Shown: positions 17,433 to 26,818 of the stretch, one piece after another
How positions within the stretch are numbered: the first letter of the stretch is position 1
Layout of the letters: the number at the start of each line of letters is the position of its first letter
From: Aliidiomarina haloalkalitolerans
GTDB lineage: Bacteria; Pseudomonadota; Gammaproteobacteria; Enterobacterales; Alteromonadaceae
Reading direction: 5' to 3'
Assembly (NCBI RefSeq): GCF_003987315.1
Contig: NZ_PIPI01000001.1
Location: 248,001-312,000, forward strand
DNA: 64,000 bases
Position numbers and translations under genes: made by a program
Notes under the pieces: model-generated
Database searches by the model: none
The model's input: the letters and a program-made list of their open reading frames with translations, nothing else
What the model was told of the DNA's origin: nothing

Positions 17433-17460
17433 TTCAGCTTGCTGATATGAGCAAGCTGAA
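17433..17460 (+). other. 11-bp hairpin directly before the lysine aptamer
   Basis: TTCAGCTTGCT (17433-17443) pairs perfectly with AGCAAGCTGAA (17450-17460) around a GATATG loop. As I recall it, the E. coli lysC leader also carries a GC-rich hairpin at the same place, directly 5' of the CCAGAAGAGG start of the aptamer, so this may be a conserved leader element that guards the 5' end of the message. Confidence 0.6.
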
Positions 17461-17461
17461 A

Positions 17462-17672
17462 CCAGAAGAGGTGCGTTACCCAGGCAAAATACCGGAGTGT
17501 CCCGTTATCACGGCGAAGGTATTTGAGGGGGAGTAACGCCGAGGTTGTCATGCGACGGGCGTCTGACAATCGGTCATGGGGGCTGAATCCCTCAGGCTGT
17601 CACCCGAAGTAGCGACTACACTTAGCTGTGTAAGTTAAGAAGCTACAGTTGTATACGGTGGAGAGCTTCTGG
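17462..17672 (+). ncRNA. Lysine riboswitch (L-box)
   Basis: The aptamer closes with P1 CCAGAAG (17462-17468) and CTTCTGG (17666-17672). Other seen helices: P2 GCGTTAC (17473-17479) with GTAACGC (17532-17538), an inner AATACC/GGTATT, P3 TTGTCA with TGACAA, and P4 around the hallmark GGGCTGAATCCCTCAGGCTGTCACC. The AGAGGTGC and GCCGAGG core strings are those of the class. It binds lysine and lowers LysC. The 3' half of P1 overlaps AGAGCTT (17662-17668), which can pair with AAGCTCT (17715-17721) just before the ribosome site, so switching probably acts on translation. No intrinsic terminator is seen. The region 17381-17744 contains only this leader and its promoter. Confidence 0.95.
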
Positions 17673-17744
17673 AGCGAAATTCCTGCCGTCCTGCGTCATT
17701 GAATTACCGTTCCTAAGCTCTGCGAACAAAAAGGTTCACAGTGC

Positions 17745-19115
17745 ATGCAAATACATTCTAATTTCCCCATGGTGGTAGCCAAGTTTGGCGGCACATCTGT
17801 TGCTGATTATGCCGCGTTGCAACGCTGTGCAGATATCATCGTCAATAATCCTGCCATTCGCTTGGTCGTTGTCAGTGCCGCAGCGGGCGTCACCAATCGT
17901 TTAGCCGCACTGGCAGCGGGTATCGCCGATTCAGCAGCGCGAGAGCAAGTGCTGACTGAGATCATGACCATCCAGCACAATATTCAACAGGAACTGCAAC
18001 CGGCACCCGAAGTGGCGGCGCAAATTCGTGATTATTTAGTGAATATGGCGCAACTAAGCGCTCAACTTGCCGAACAAACCCTTGAAGCGGCACAAGATGA
18101 ATTGTTGGCTTACGGTGAGCGTTGCTCGTCATTATTACTCACAGAAGTTTTGCGCCAAAGAGGCCATACCGCGCGCGACTTTAATGCCTGTGAAGTGATT
18201 CGTACCGACAGCCACTTTGGTCATGCCGATCCACGTCCAAAACGTATCGGAATGTTAGTTAAAGAGCACTTGTCGGGTTTGCTCGAGAACTACTGTGTGG
18301 TGACTCAAGGCTTCATTGGTGCTGACGCTGCGGGGCGCACGACAACCCTAGGACGTGGTGGGTCTGATTACAGCGCGGCTTTATTTGCCGAAGCATTAAA
18401 TGCACATGCGTTACAAATTTGGACCGATGTTGACGGTATTTACAGCTGCGACCCGCGGCAAGTTCCGAACGCTCGTCCGATTACTGAAATCACCTTTGCC
18501 GAAGCCGCGGAAATGGCGACGTTTGGTGCCAAGATTCTGCATCCGGCAACCTTAGTGCCAGCTCAGCGGGCGCAAGTACCGGTATTTGTCGGTTGTACAC
18601 GAGAGCCAGAGAAGCCCGGGACGTGGATTCGCAATCAAACCCAGGAGCGTCCGGTCTGTCGAGCACTGAGTGTGCGCCGAGGACAAGTTCTTCTGACCGT
18701 GCGGAGTTTGAATATGCTCCATGCGCGCGGCTTCTTGGCTGAGTTGTTTGCGATTCTTGCACGCCACCGTATTTCAGTCGACTTGATTACGACGTCGGAA
18801 GTCTCGGTGGCTCTGACGCTCGATGCTACAGGTTCGCATTCGTCAGGCAGAAAATTGGTGACGCCGAAATTGATGGCCGAATTAGAAGCTCTCTGTGATG
18901 TGAGCGTTGAAGAGGGGTTAGCGCTAATTGCTGTGATTGGCCACCAACTGTCGAATACGCCGCGGGTCGCAAGTCGCATTTTCTCCTGCATTAGTGAGAA
19001 AAATATTCGCATGATTAGTCAGGGCGCGAGTCCGAATAACCTGTGTTTCCTCGTGCGCGAAGACGACGCCACCGATATTTTGCAAACGCTGCACCGCGGT
19101 TTCTTAGAAGCCTAA
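17745..19115 (+). CDS. lysC: Lysine-sensitive aspartokinase III
   Basis: A 456-residue monofunctional aspartate kinase, the first step toward lysine, threonine and methionine. Seen: N-terminal VVAKFGGTSVAD (residues 10-21), substrate loop TTTLGRGGSDYSAAL, DVDGIYSCDPR, FAEAAEMATFGAKILHPATL, then two ACT domains (SLNMLHARGFLAELFAILARH with ISVDLITTSEVSVALTLD, and a second starting LIAVIGHQLS). No homoserine dehydrogenase domain follows. Close likeness to E. coli LysC plus the lysine riboswitch indicates lysine control of both activity and expression. A weak AAAAAGG at 17728-17734 is the ribosome site, where the leader can mask it. Confidence 0.96.
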   Translation: MQIHSNFPMVVAKFGGTSVADYAALQRCADIIVNNPAIRLVVVSAAAGVTNRLAALAAGIADSAAREQVLTEIMTIQHNIQQELQPAPEVAAQIRDYLVNMAQLSAQLAEQTLEAAQDELLAYGERCSSLLLTEVLRQRGHTARDFNACEVIRTDSHFGHADPRPKRIGMLVKEHLSGLLENYCVVTQGFIGADAAGRTTTLGRGGSDYSAALFAEALNAHALQIWTDVDGIYSCDPRQVPNARPITEITFAEAAEMATFGAKILHPATLVPAQRAQVPVFVGCTREPEKPGTWIRNQTQERPVCRALSVRRGQVLLTVRSLNMLHARGFLAELFAILARHRISVDLITTSEVSVALTLDATGSHSSGRKLVTPKLMAELEALCDVSVEEGLALIAVIGHQLSNTPRVASRIFSCISEKNIRMISQGASPNNLCFLVREDDATDILQTLHRGFLEA

Positions 19116-19123
19116 CCGCGGTG
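19092..19123. other. Hairpin spanning the lysC stop codon
   Basis: CACCGCGGTT (19092-19101) and AACCGCGGTG (19114-19123) form a perfect 10-bp GC-rich stem with a 12-base loop, the 3' arm beginning inside the lysC stop. There is no T-run on either strand, so it may end transcription weakly or protect the 3' end between these convergent genes. Confidence 0.5.
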
Positions 19124-19139
19124 TAACGTTGCGCTCGCG

Positions 19140-19715
19140 CTATTGCAATGGAAAGTCACTTGGGAAAACGGCGTCAATAACGGGCGGGAGCTCGTCATCG
19201 GGCCGACTGCTGTGGGTTGCCGCTGGAATCTGGTGAGCCGATGCACGGCTGCGCACAGACGGCTGTGGATCGCCATAGCGCACGCGGTAGGCAATTTGCT
19301 CGGGCGATGTAGCTGCTGGGGCCGCTGAAGGAGCTGGCGCTGCCCGCGCAGGCGTTTGCTGCGATGTTGTCACAGAGTCTGCTTCGACATCGTCATCGTG
19401 CGGGTTGGCGTGAAAACGAAACGGCGGCAGTTGCGACGTTTGGAGAAACAGGTTTATCAACGTAATACTACCTTCGTAACGCGATTTACTGTCGCTACTA
19501 AAGCCAAAGGTAAACTGCGCTTGCCAACCTAGCTTTGGCTTCAAAGCGAACTTACCAGCGGTGCGAGCAATATCGAGAAACTGAACTTTGTTTTTTGCAC
19601 ATATTTGTTCAGCATGACGACGCGCATGCTCTTCTTGCAAGCGCCATTGCCAAAACAGATAGCCCAGCAGAAATAAGCCAAGCAGCGCAAGGACATCGAT
19701 TAAGTTGGCGCTCAT
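19140..19715 (-). CDS. DUF3301 protein with long Ala/Pro-rich tail
   Basis: A 191-residue protein. Residues 1-23 form one membrane anchor (IDVLALLGLFLLGYLFW), then the DUF3301 core with AEQICAKNKVQFLDIA and LINLFLQ to about residue 100. The family is usually close to 100 residues; here about 90 more follow, rich in Ala, Pro, Ser and Thr, with a few charged stretches and no recognised domain. Function unknown. ATG 19715 overlaps the DUF3549 stop by four bases. The pairing of these two families next to yqcC-truC is a recurrent gammaproteobacterial arrangement. Confidence 0.8.
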   Translation of the reverse strand: MSANLIDVLALLGLFLLGYLFWQWRLQEEHARRHAEQICAKNKVQFLDIARTAGKFALKPKLGWQAQFTFGFSSDSKSRYEGSITLINLFLQTSQLPPFRFHANPHDDDVEADSVTTSQQTPARAAPAPSAAPAATSPEQIAYRVRYGDPQPSVRSRASAHQIPAATHSSRPDDELPPVIDAVFPSDFPLQ

Positions 19716-20815
19716 GAGCCGCTCCGAGTGCGTTGCACCAGTTTAGCGACAGCCATTTGCAGTTCCGGCGCAAGCTGCGGTTGACGCAGCAGGTTGAGTA
19801 ATAGCCCCCGCAACGAGGGTAACATGACTAAGTCACGGAAGAGGGTGGTAAACACCTCTTGGGACTCGGCTGCTGCAGCGGTTAAGAAAGCTTCGCAGTT
19901 GGCTGGGGTGGCCAGTGCCGGCCAGCATCGAGCGCTCAATGCTAAAAGAATATCTTGGCGATCGGGCTGTTGTGCTGGCAGCGCTGCGAGCAATTGTTTG
20001 ACGACGTTTTGTGTGGCGGCCTGGTCAGCATGAGAGGCCAGTAGACGCAGTCGCGTCAAGACAAAATTGGTTGCGACAGACTGTTGCTGCAGAGCTTGTT
20101 TGAGTTCATTACGCCAATGCTGTGCCAGCGTCGCTGGCAGCTCTTGATGTTCGATGGCCTCAACTATCGCTTGCTGTAATGGCTCAGGCCATTGGGCAAA
20201 AGAACGGATTAGATTCTGCTGTAATTGACTCTTATGTAAATCACGGGTGCAGACATCGTGAATGCCTTGCACGGCAAGGTTTTCCCACGCACCGGTTGTG
20301 CTTTGGTTGTCATCGTCGAGCCCGGTGCCACTGAGCCAGGCTTGGGCGTCTTCATAGTAAATGGACGGCGGGTGGCTTAATTCAGCACTGACGAGGGCAT
20401 GGAACGCGGCCCTGCGAGGCTCGTCAGGTGTGAAAATATAAGGGTTCTGCGCCAATATCTTCTCTTGTTCGGCAGCGCTGAGTTGCTGCTCTGGGCTGTC
20501 GAGAGCGGCAACAATAATGCTCAGAAAATGTTGGCGCGCCGCATGTTGAAATAACCCACGTTCGTCGAGCGGTAATTTAATGAACCAAATGTACGGGTCG
20601 TTTGCCTTGGCGGTATTCCAAAACACAATGCCTAAGAAAGCATGTTGCTGGCGTGGTGTTGGGAACGGTGCCTCACCTCGTTCAATGCGGGCAAATTCCT
20701 GATTGTCGAGGCGCTGAACGCGACGACTTAAATCGTAAATGCGATAGGCGGTTGTGGCTGCATGGCCGGAGCCGGCAACCGTAAGAAAATCGCTGAGAGT
20801 GTCGATAGACTGCAT
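19712..20815 (-). CDS. DUF3549 family protein
   Basis: A 367-residue soluble protein, helical and rich in Leu, Ala and Gln, suggesting HEAT-like repeats. Family marks are the start SIDTLSDFLTVAGS, YDLSRRVQRLDNQEFARIE, HAFLGIVFW and FIKLPLDERGLF. Function is unknown. It is the first gene of a two-gene minus-strand unit and is divergent from yqcC with 77 bp between. Confidence 0.82.
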   Translation of the reverse strand: MQSIDTLSDFLTVAGSGHAATTAYRIYDLSRRVQRLDNQEFARIERGEAPFPTPRQQHAFLGIVFWNTAKANDPYIWFIKLPLDERGLFQHAARQHFLSIIVAALDSPEQQLSAAEQEKILAQNPYIFTPDEPRRAAFHALVSAELSHPPSIYYEDAQAWLSGTGLDDDNQSTTGAWENLAVQGIHDVCTRDLHKSQLQQNLIRSFAQWPEPLQQAIVEAIEHQELPATLAQHWRNELKQALQQQSVATNFVLTRLRLLASHADQAATQNVVKQLLAALPAQQPDRQDILLALSARCWPALATPANCEAFLTAAAAESQEVFTTLFRDLVMLPSLRGLLLNLLRQPQLAPELQMAVAKLVQRTRSGS

Positions 20816-20892
20816 GGTTTTCCGTTATAGTATGACCTTTAGGAATTCTGTTGTTATCATACCTTTCCACGTTAGCAGGTACAATCAAAGCA

Positions 20893-21240
20893 ATGACAAA
20901 ACGCGTAAGCATCGCTGCCCAAGCACTTGAGATTCTCGAACAACTCGAAGTGGAATTAAAAGCGGCACAACTCTGGCAAGCTCAGCCACCGAGTCTGCAA
21001 GCTCTGCAAAGCACAGCGCCATTTGCAAGTGACACACTGGATTTTCACCAGTGGCTGCAGTTTATTCTTATTCCGACCTTGAATCAGTTGGTCGAACAAC
21101 GTGCTGCTTTACCCAACGCCATAGCAATAAGTCCGATGGCCATCGAAGTTTGGCGAGGGCAGTTACGGGAACATCGACAAATTATTCTGCAGCTGAAAGC
21201 ACTCGACGAACTGTTGGACGGACATCATGCTCGACACTAA
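20893..21240 (+). CDS. yqcC: YqcC family protein
   Basis: A 115-residue helical protein matching YqcC: an N-terminal LEQLEVELKAAQLWQ, a central DTLDFHQWLQFILIPTLNQL and a late LKALDELLDG. Function unknown; it is nearly always beside truC. ATG 20893 aligns with the E. coli start. An upstream TTG at 20851 has a better ribosome site (AGGA at 20841-20844, six bases away) and would add 14 residues, so the start is not certain. The gene overlaps truC by 14 bases. Confidence 0.82.
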   Translation: MTKRVSIAAQALEILEQLEVELKAAQLWQAQPPSLQALQSTAPFASDTLDFHQWLQFILIPTLNQLVEQRAALPNAIAISPMAIEVWRGQLREHRQIILQLKALDELLDGHHARH

Positions 21241-21991
21241 CGCAGCGCTGCCGGACTGGGTTGACCCATGTGACGGTCGATTACGTCCGCAATTGCACAT
21301 TGTTTACCAGGACCAAGATATCGTGGTCATTAATAAGCCAGCGGGTTTACTCGTGCACCGCACTGCATTAGCGCGCCGGGAGAAGTGGTTTGCGATGCAA
21401 TTGCTGCGCGATCAAATTGGCCAGCATGTGTTTCCCGTTCATCGCCTTGATCGACCGACTTCTGGCTTGATGGTCTTTGCTTTGAGTGCTGAGGTTGCCA
21501 CCCGCATGGGCGAGTTGTTTGCCGGTAGTCAGGTGCAAAAAATTTATCATGCAGTAGTGCGTGGCTATGTGCACGATTTTGGTCGCATCGATTATGCATT
21601 AAAAGAAGAGCTCGATGCGATCGCCGATGCGATGGCGGATCCAAACAAAGCAGCACAAGAAGCGGTCACTGATTATTTGTGTTTAGAGCAAGTCGAGTTG
21701 CCGTTTGCGGTGAGTAAAAAGCATGCAACGTCACGTTACTCGTTGGTGCAATTGTCACCAAAAACAGGGCGCAAACATCAACTGCGCCGGCACATGGCGC
21801 ATATTCGCCATCCAATTATCGGCGATACGAATCATGGTGATGGTCGTCACAATAAATTTTTCCGTCAGCATTTTGATATTCATCGGCTTTTATTAGCCGC
21901 GACGCAGCTTAGCTTTCCGCACCCAGTGACGGGAGAGATGAAAACGTTCGAAATAGCTGTTCCGGAATCTTTCTATCGACCATTCCGCTAG
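21227..21991 (+). CDS. truC: tRNA pseudouridine-65 synthase TruC
   Basis: A 254-residue RluA-family enzyme that makes pseudouridine at position 65 in tRNA. Seen: ILYQD-like LHIVYQDQDIVVINKPAGLL, catalytic HRLDRPTSGLMVFAL (Asp of the RLD motif), YSLVQLSPKTGRKHQLRRHM and IIGDTNHGDGRHN. There is no S4 domain, as expected for TruC. Translation is probably coupled to yqcC through the 14-base overlap. A terminator follows at 22011. Confidence 0.93.
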   Translation: MLDTNAALPDWVDPCDGRLRPQLHIVYQDQDIVVINKPAGLLVHRTALARREKWFAMQLLRDQIGQHVFPVHRLDRPTSGLMVFALSAEVATRMGELFAGSQVQKIYHAVVRGYVHDFGRIDYALKEELDAIADAMADPNKAAQEAVTDYLCLEQVELPFAVSKKHATSRYSLVQLSPKTGRKHQLRRHMAHIRHPIIGDTNHGDGRHNKFFRQHFDIHRLLLAATQLSFPHPVTGEMKTFEIAVPESFYRPFR

Positions 21992-22010
21992 GACGACAAA
22001 CGCGCAAAAC

Positions 22011-22042
22011 AAAAAGGGCCAGTGGTGAACTGGCCCTTTTTT
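22011..22042. terminator. Bidirectional terminator between truC and dapD
   Basis: AAAAAGGGCCAGT (22011-22023) and ACTGGCCCTTTTTT pair around a GGTGA loop. A-run and T-run on either side serve both convergent genes. Confidence 0.93.
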
Positions 22043-22088
22043 GTTTTGAGCGACGCAGACTAGCACTGCGGCAGCATCATTCGATTAT

Positions 22089-22913
22089 TTATTCTGCACC
22101 GCGCAAAAGTTCGTTAATGCCAACTTTTGCACGCGTTTTCGCGTCAACTTTTTTCACAATGATTGCGGCGTAGAGCGAGTGCGTACCGTCTTTCGCTGGC
22201 AATGAGCCAGGCACAACGACAGAGCCCGCGGGGACGCGGCCGTAGTGAACTTCGCCGGTCTCACGGTCAAAAATACGGGTACTTTGGCCAATATAGACGC
22301 CCATCGAGATGACGGCACCTTCTTCGACAATGACGCCTTCGACGATTTCTGAACGAGCGCCGATAAAGCAGTTGTCTTCGATAATCGTTGGGTTTGCTTG
22401 CAGAGGCTCGAGCACGCCACCAATACCGACGCCGCCAGACAAGTGCACGTTTTTACCAATTTGTGCGCAAGAGCCAACGGTTGCCCAAGTGTCGACCATG
22501 GTGCCGCTATCGACGAAAGCACCGATATTCACATACGACGGCATAACCACAACGTTTTTACCAACAAACGCGCCACGGCGAACCATAGCAGGCGGCACAA
22601 TACGGACGCCGTCAGCCGCAAAATCGGCCGCGCTGTAGTCGGCATATTTGCTCGGGACTTTGTCGTAGAACTTGGTTTCGCCACCGTCCATGAGCTCATT
22701 GTCGTTTAAACGAAACGACAGTAATACGGCCTTTTTAACCCATTCGTGCACAACCCATTCACCGTCGATTTTCTCGGCAACTCTTAAACTGCCGTTATCG
22801 AGACCGACCAATACTTCCTCAACGGCTGCGCGGACGTCGGCTGGCGCGCTTGCTGGGCTCAGATTTTGGCGATTTTCAAATGCTTGTTCGATAGTGTTTT
22901 GTAATGCACTCAT
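22089..22913 (-). CDS. dapD: Tetrahydrodipicolinate N-succinyltransferase DapD
   Basis: A 274-residue left-handed beta-helix enzyme of the succinylase branch of lysine and diaminopimelate synthesis. The N-terminal helical domain ([12 protein letters not shown]) is followed by hexapeptide turns such as [59 protein letters not shown] and [11 protein letters not shown]. Length equals E. coli DapD. AAGG seven bases before ATG 22913. It follows glnD with 24 bp between, the classical map-glnD-dapD order. Confidence 0.96.
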   Translation of the reverse strand: MSALQNTIEQAFENRQNLSPASAPADVRAAVEEVLVGLDNGSLRVAEKIDGEWVVHEWVKKAVLLSFRLNDNELMDGGETKFYDKVPSKYADYSAADFAADGVRIVPPAMVRRGAFVGKNVVVMPSYVNIGAFVDSGTMVDTWATVGSCAQIGKNVHLSGGVGIGGVLEPLQANPTIIEDNCFIGARSEIVEGVIVEEGAVISMGVYIGQSTRIFDRETGEVHYGRVPAGSVVVPGSLPAKDGTHSLYAAIIVKKVDAKTRAKVGINELLRGAE

Positions 22914-22937
22914 GACTTACCTTCCAATTTCTATTCA

Positions 22938-25613
22938 TCAATTCTGTTCGAGGGCGCTAATCATAGCTTTTTTTAACGCTTCGCGCTCGGATTCTGTCAA
23001 TGCTTGTTGTTGATTCGACGCAACAATGAACAAATCTTCGGCTTGCTCGCCAACGGTGGTGATTTTCGCTGCGACGAGGTTAATGTCGAGGGTTTGAAAC
23101 ACGTGAGCAATGCGCGCAATTAATCCAGGTCGGTCAAGCGCTGTGAGCTCGAACGTGGTGCGACGCGCATTTTTTAAATTAATAAACTTCACTTTCGTGC
23201 GCACGTTAAAGTTACGTAACCGTCGCGAGATTGCACGCTGGCTTGTCGGTACTTTGCGACGCTTACGCAGGACATCGTGTAAATGCTGATGTAACTCCTC
23301 GATACGGCGCGGCTCGCTTAATGGGTGACCATCGCGTTGCAAGACAATAAAGGTGTCCATGACGTAACCATCGCGGGTATTCAAGATTTGAGCGTCATGA
23401 ATACTCAGCTGTTCGCTATCGAGTACTGCGGCGACTTTTGCGAAGAGATGGCTTTCTTCGTGATGGTAAATGAAGAGTTCGGTGGTGCCGGTATTGTTTT
23501 CGTCACCAATCAGAATAAGTGGCAATTGGTGCTCTTGGGTGTCGAGAATATTCTGCGAATGCCAAGCGATTTGTTCTGGCGTATGGCGGAAGAAATAATC
23601 CGCGGTAAAACGGCCCCAGAGCTGACTAATTGCGGTGACTTCAAAGCCGGCGCTGAGCAATAACCCCATCGCAAGTTGGCGGTTATTCTGCACACGCTGA
23701 CGCACGTCGAAGGTGTTTTTGTCTTTTTGCTGAATCAGCTCAGAGGTGGCTCGATACAGCTCCTCTAACAGGGTGGCTTTCCAGTTATTCCACAGGTTCG
23801 AGTTGGTCGCCCGAATGTCGGCGACGGTCAAACAGTACAAATAATCGAGCCGTTCTTGGCTGCCGCAGGCTTTAGCAAACGTAGCGATCACGTCGGGATC
23901 GTAAATATCCCGTTTTTGCGCAGTAACTGACATTAATAAGTGTTGTTCGACAAGCCAAGCAATGAGGTCGCTGGCATGTTCACCAAGCTGGTGCTGGGCG
24001 GCAAAGACGCGCGCATCTTCAGCGCCTAGCTGAGAATGGTCACCACCGCGGCCTTTGGCGATATCATGAAAAATACCTGCCAAAAATAGCCATTCAGGAT
24101 GTTCCATATTGTCGATCAGCTGACTTGCCAGCGGAAACTCTTCGCGATCTTGGTGGCGTAATCGATAAATGTTACGAACTAAGCGGAAGGTATGTTCGTC
24201 GACCGTGTAAGCATGAAACAAGTCGAACTGCATTTGCCCAACGATGTGGTCCCATGCCGGCAAGTAACGCGCCATAATGCCGTAGCGATGCATGAGTTCA
24301 AAGGCGAGGTCAAAGCTGCGCGGGTGGCGGACAAATTCGATAAACAACTCGCGGCAGGCAGGAAAATCGACCAAGTAAGCTTCTAGCTCACGCCGTGCAT
24401 TGCGCAGTAACCGAATGCTATGGGAGTGAACGCTGGTAATTTGTGGATGTTCAGCAATCAATAAAAAGAACTGTAAGATGTTTTCAGGTTGCGAAAATGC
24501 ATGGTCATGGCGCGCCATGATTTGCCAATTATTTTGCTGCTCTACAGCTTGATCTGATGATGGATTCGCATTTGAATCAAGCGGTAAGTAGGCGAAATGG
24601 TCGTTAAGCGGCGTCGGCTGGGCCAAGGTCATAGGCCCCAGAATTGCTTGCTCAAAGAACTGTAAAAGCATGCGGTTGAGCTCACCGACGCGCAAAACGA
24701 CTTTGAAAAAGTCTTTCATCATGCGCTCGACGGCATGCTTTGCTGAATAGTTTTCGCCTTGCTGATTGTGCGCATAACCAAGCATTTGGGCAACGTCGGG
24801 TTGAAAATCAAAGAGTAAGCGGTCTTCACTTTTACCAGCCACTAAGTGCAAGGCAAAACGCACCCGCCAAAGAAATTCGGTACATTCTTTGAGCTCAACA
24901 AACTCTTCGGCGGTAATAAAATTGAATTCCACCAAGCTTTCGTCGTTGCGCGTATTAAAGTGTTGTTTGGCGATCCAGCTAATGGTTTGAATGTCGCGTA
25001 AGCCGCCAGGGGAGGCCTTAATGTTCGGCTCCAAGTTGTAGGCGGTACCATGATATTGCTTGTGGCGTTCAACTTGTTCGGCTTTTTTGGCTTGGTAAAA
25101 ATCGCGGCTGCTCCACGGGAAATGATAGTGCAGCCGTTGTTCCAGGCTTTGCGTTAGCGCCTCACTGCCGGCTAACAGCCGATGCTCAATCAAGCTGGTG
25201 GCAATGGTGATGTCCTGCGCAGCATGCTCGAAGCAGTCGTCAATGGTGCGCACGGCATGACCGACTTGTAGGCGTAAGTCCCAGAGTAAGGTAATAAATT
25301 GACTGATTCGTTGCTGGTCGTTGGCGTCGACATCTGCGCTCACTAAAAAGAGTAGGTCGATGTCCGATTCAGGGTGCAATGTGCCGCGACCGTAACCGCC
25401 GACAGCAAGCAAGGCGATTGCGCTTGGGTCGAATTGACAGCGCTGCCATAAGGCGCTGAGCATCTGGTCAAAAAATTGTGCCCGAGCGCTCACTAACGTT
25501 TCAATATCGGCGTGGAGAAACTGTTCTTTTGACCATTGGTTGAAGTCGTGCAACTGCTGCCGCCAAGCAGCAGTTGCTGAAATGGACTCAGGCCAAACGG
25601 GGGTAAAGGTCAT
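22938..25613 (-). CDS. glnD: PII uridylyltransferase/uridylyl-removing enzyme GlnD
   Basis: A 891-residue nitrogen sensor that uridylylates PII proteins when glutamine is low and removes UMP when it is high. Domains in order: nucleotidyltransferase with GGYGRGTLHPESDIDLLFL (near 72-90), a helical linker, an HD hydrolase domain with GIFHDIAKGRGGDHSQLG (near 515), and two C-terminal ACT domains (LFAKVAAVLDSEQLSIHDAQI and TALDRPGLIARIAHVFQ). All catalytic motifs are intact. ATG 25613 overlaps the map stop by four bases (25610-25613), so synthesis is coupled to map. Confidence 0.96.
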   Translation of the reverse strand: MTFTPVWPESISATAAWRQQLHDFNQWSKEQFLHADIETLVSARAQFFDQMLSALWQRCQFDPSAIALLAVGGYGRGTLHPESDIDLLFLVSADVDANDQQRISQFITLLWDLRLQVGHAVRTIDDCFEHAAQDITIATSLIEHRLLAGSEALTQSLEQRLHYHFPWSSRDFYQAKKAEQVERHKQYHGTAYNLEPNIKASPGGLRDIQTISWIAKQHFNTRNDESLVEFNFITAEEFVELKECTEFLWRVRFALHLVAGKSEDRLLFDFQPDVAQMLGYAHNQQGENYSAKHAVERMMKDFFKVVLRVGELNRMLLQFFEQAILGPMTLAQPTPLNDHFAYLPLDSNANPSSDQAVEQQNNWQIMARHDHAFSQPENILQFFLLIAEHPQITSVHSHSIRLLRNARRELEAYLVDFPACRELFIEFVRHPRSFDLAFELMHRYGIMARYLPAWDHIVGQMQFDLFHAYTVDEHTFRLVRNIYRLRHQDREEFPLASQLIDNMEHPEWLFLAGIFHDIAKGRGGDHSQLGAEDARVFAAQHQLGEHASDLIAWLVEQHLLMSVTAQKRDIYDPDVIATFAKACGSQERLDYLYCLTVADIRATNSNLWNNWKATLLEELYRATSELIQQKDKNTFDVRQRVQNNRQLAMGLLLSAGFEVTAISQLWGRFTADYFFRHTPEQIAWHSQNILDTQEHQLPLILIGDENNTGTTELFIYHHEESHLFAKVAAVLDSEQLSIHDAQILNTRDGYVMDTFIVLQRDGHPLSEPRRIEELHQHLHDVLRKRRKVPTSQRAISRRLRNFNVRTKVKFINLKNARRTTFELTALDRPGLIARIAHVFQTLDINLVAAKITTVGEQAEDLFIVASNQQQALTESEREALKKAMISALEQN

Positions 25614-26395
25614 GAATGATGAATCACCCGGGGCAGCTCTTCGTCGCTACGTAAGGTCAGCACTTCAACACCGTCCTCGGTAACGAGCAGGGTATGCTCC
25701 CATTGCGCACTGAGGCTGCGATCTTTAGTCAGAACGGTCCAACCGTCACCGAGAATTTTAGTGTGCCGTTTGCCCGCGTTGATCATCGGTTCGATGGTTA
25801 AGCACATGCCTGCTTGCAGGGTTTCACCGGTGCCTTTGCGACCGTAATGCAAAACTTGCGGCTCTTCATGGAATTCGTCACCAATGCCATGGCCACAAAA
25901 TTCACGAACAATCGAATAGCCAAAACTTTCGCCGTACTGCTGAATTTCGGCACCAATATCGCCGAGGCGAACGCCGGGCTTAACCATTTTGATGGCCCGG
26001 TAAAGGGCTTCTTGGGTGACTTTTACCAAGCGCTTAGCGAGAATGGAGCCTTCGCCAACGATAAACATTTTGCTGGTGTCGCCGTGGTAGCCGTCTTTTA
26101 ATACGGTGACGTCGATATTAATAATATCGCCGTCTTTCAGAGGCTTGTCATTCGGTATGCCATGACAAACACAGTGATTCACCGAGGTGCAAATTGATTT
26201 TGGAAAGCCATGATAGTTCAGCGGTGCCGGGTAGGCGTCGTGCGCAAGAATATAATCGTGACAGATGGTATTTAACTCATCGGTGGTGATACCGGCTTGG
26301 ACATGCGGCGTGATCATATCGAGAACGTCAGCAGCCAATTGGCCAGCGACACGCATTTTTTCAATTTCTTCGGGGGTTTTTATCTTGATTGCCAT
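25610..26395 (-). CDS. map: Methionine aminopeptidase, type I
   Basis: The 261-residue length is that of the short bacterial form. It removes the initiator methionine. Seen: start KTPEEIEKMRVAGQLAADVL, His in LNYHGFPKS, the metal ligands in DIINIDVTVLKDGYHGDTS (two Asp), CGHGIGDEFHEEP (His), LTIEPMINAG (Glu) and the last Glu in SAQWEHTLLV. It is divergent from rpsB across a 498-bp intergenic region, as in E. coli. Confidence 0.97.
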   Translation of the reverse strand: MAIKIKTPEEIEKMRVAGQLAADVLDMITPHVQAGITTDELNTICHDYILAHDAYPAPLNYHGFPKSICTSVNHCVCHGIPNDKPLKDGDIINIDVTVLKDGYHGDTSKMFIVGEGSILAKRLVKVTQEALYRAIKMVKPGVRLGDIGAEIQQYGESFGYSIVREFCGHGIGDEFHEEPQVLHYGRKGTGETLQAGMCLTIEPMINAGKRHTKILGDGWTVLTKDRSLSAQWEHTLLVTEDGVEVLTLRSDEELPRVIHHS

Positions 26396-26685
26396 GCAAA
26401 TTCACCAAACGATTGAATGCAGTTTTACGCTCACTTAGGGACTGCGGTAAAACCTTGCAGTCTAAGTTGTTACGCCTTGAAATGTGGGCATAGTTTAACA
26501 GAAACATACTCGTTGTGGTAAGTGGTTGAATTGATTCTATTCTTGTCGAGATTATTGGTGAGATTAGGGGTATTCCTGGCAGCAAGTGCGGCGGTCGTTT
26601 GCTGTTTAAATAAAGCGTGTCTTAAAGTGAATAAGAAAGTCAGTCATCGGTGTACATAAAGTGTTCATCAAACACTGCTTTTGCC

Positions 26686-26715
26686 TTGCCTTTGTTAGCT
26701 GGTCTGTGGCATAAT
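26686..26715 (+). promoter_or_regulatory. Putative rpsB promoter with GC-rich discriminator
   Basis: TTGCCT (26686-26691), 18 bp, CATAAT (26710-26715), followed by TCGCGCCGC. A GC-rich discriminator right after the -10 is usual for ribosomal-protein promoters under stringent (ppGpp) control. The rest of 26396-26685 holds no gene and should carry the divergent map promoter, which I could not place with confidence. Confidence 0.5.
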
Positions 26716-26818
26716 TCGCGCCGCTTATCGCCACAGGTTCGTTTTGGCTTTGTTAATCCGAGACTGTTGTTGCTGTAAGTAAACTTAACTTAAATAACAC
26801 ACACATATCGACACATCA

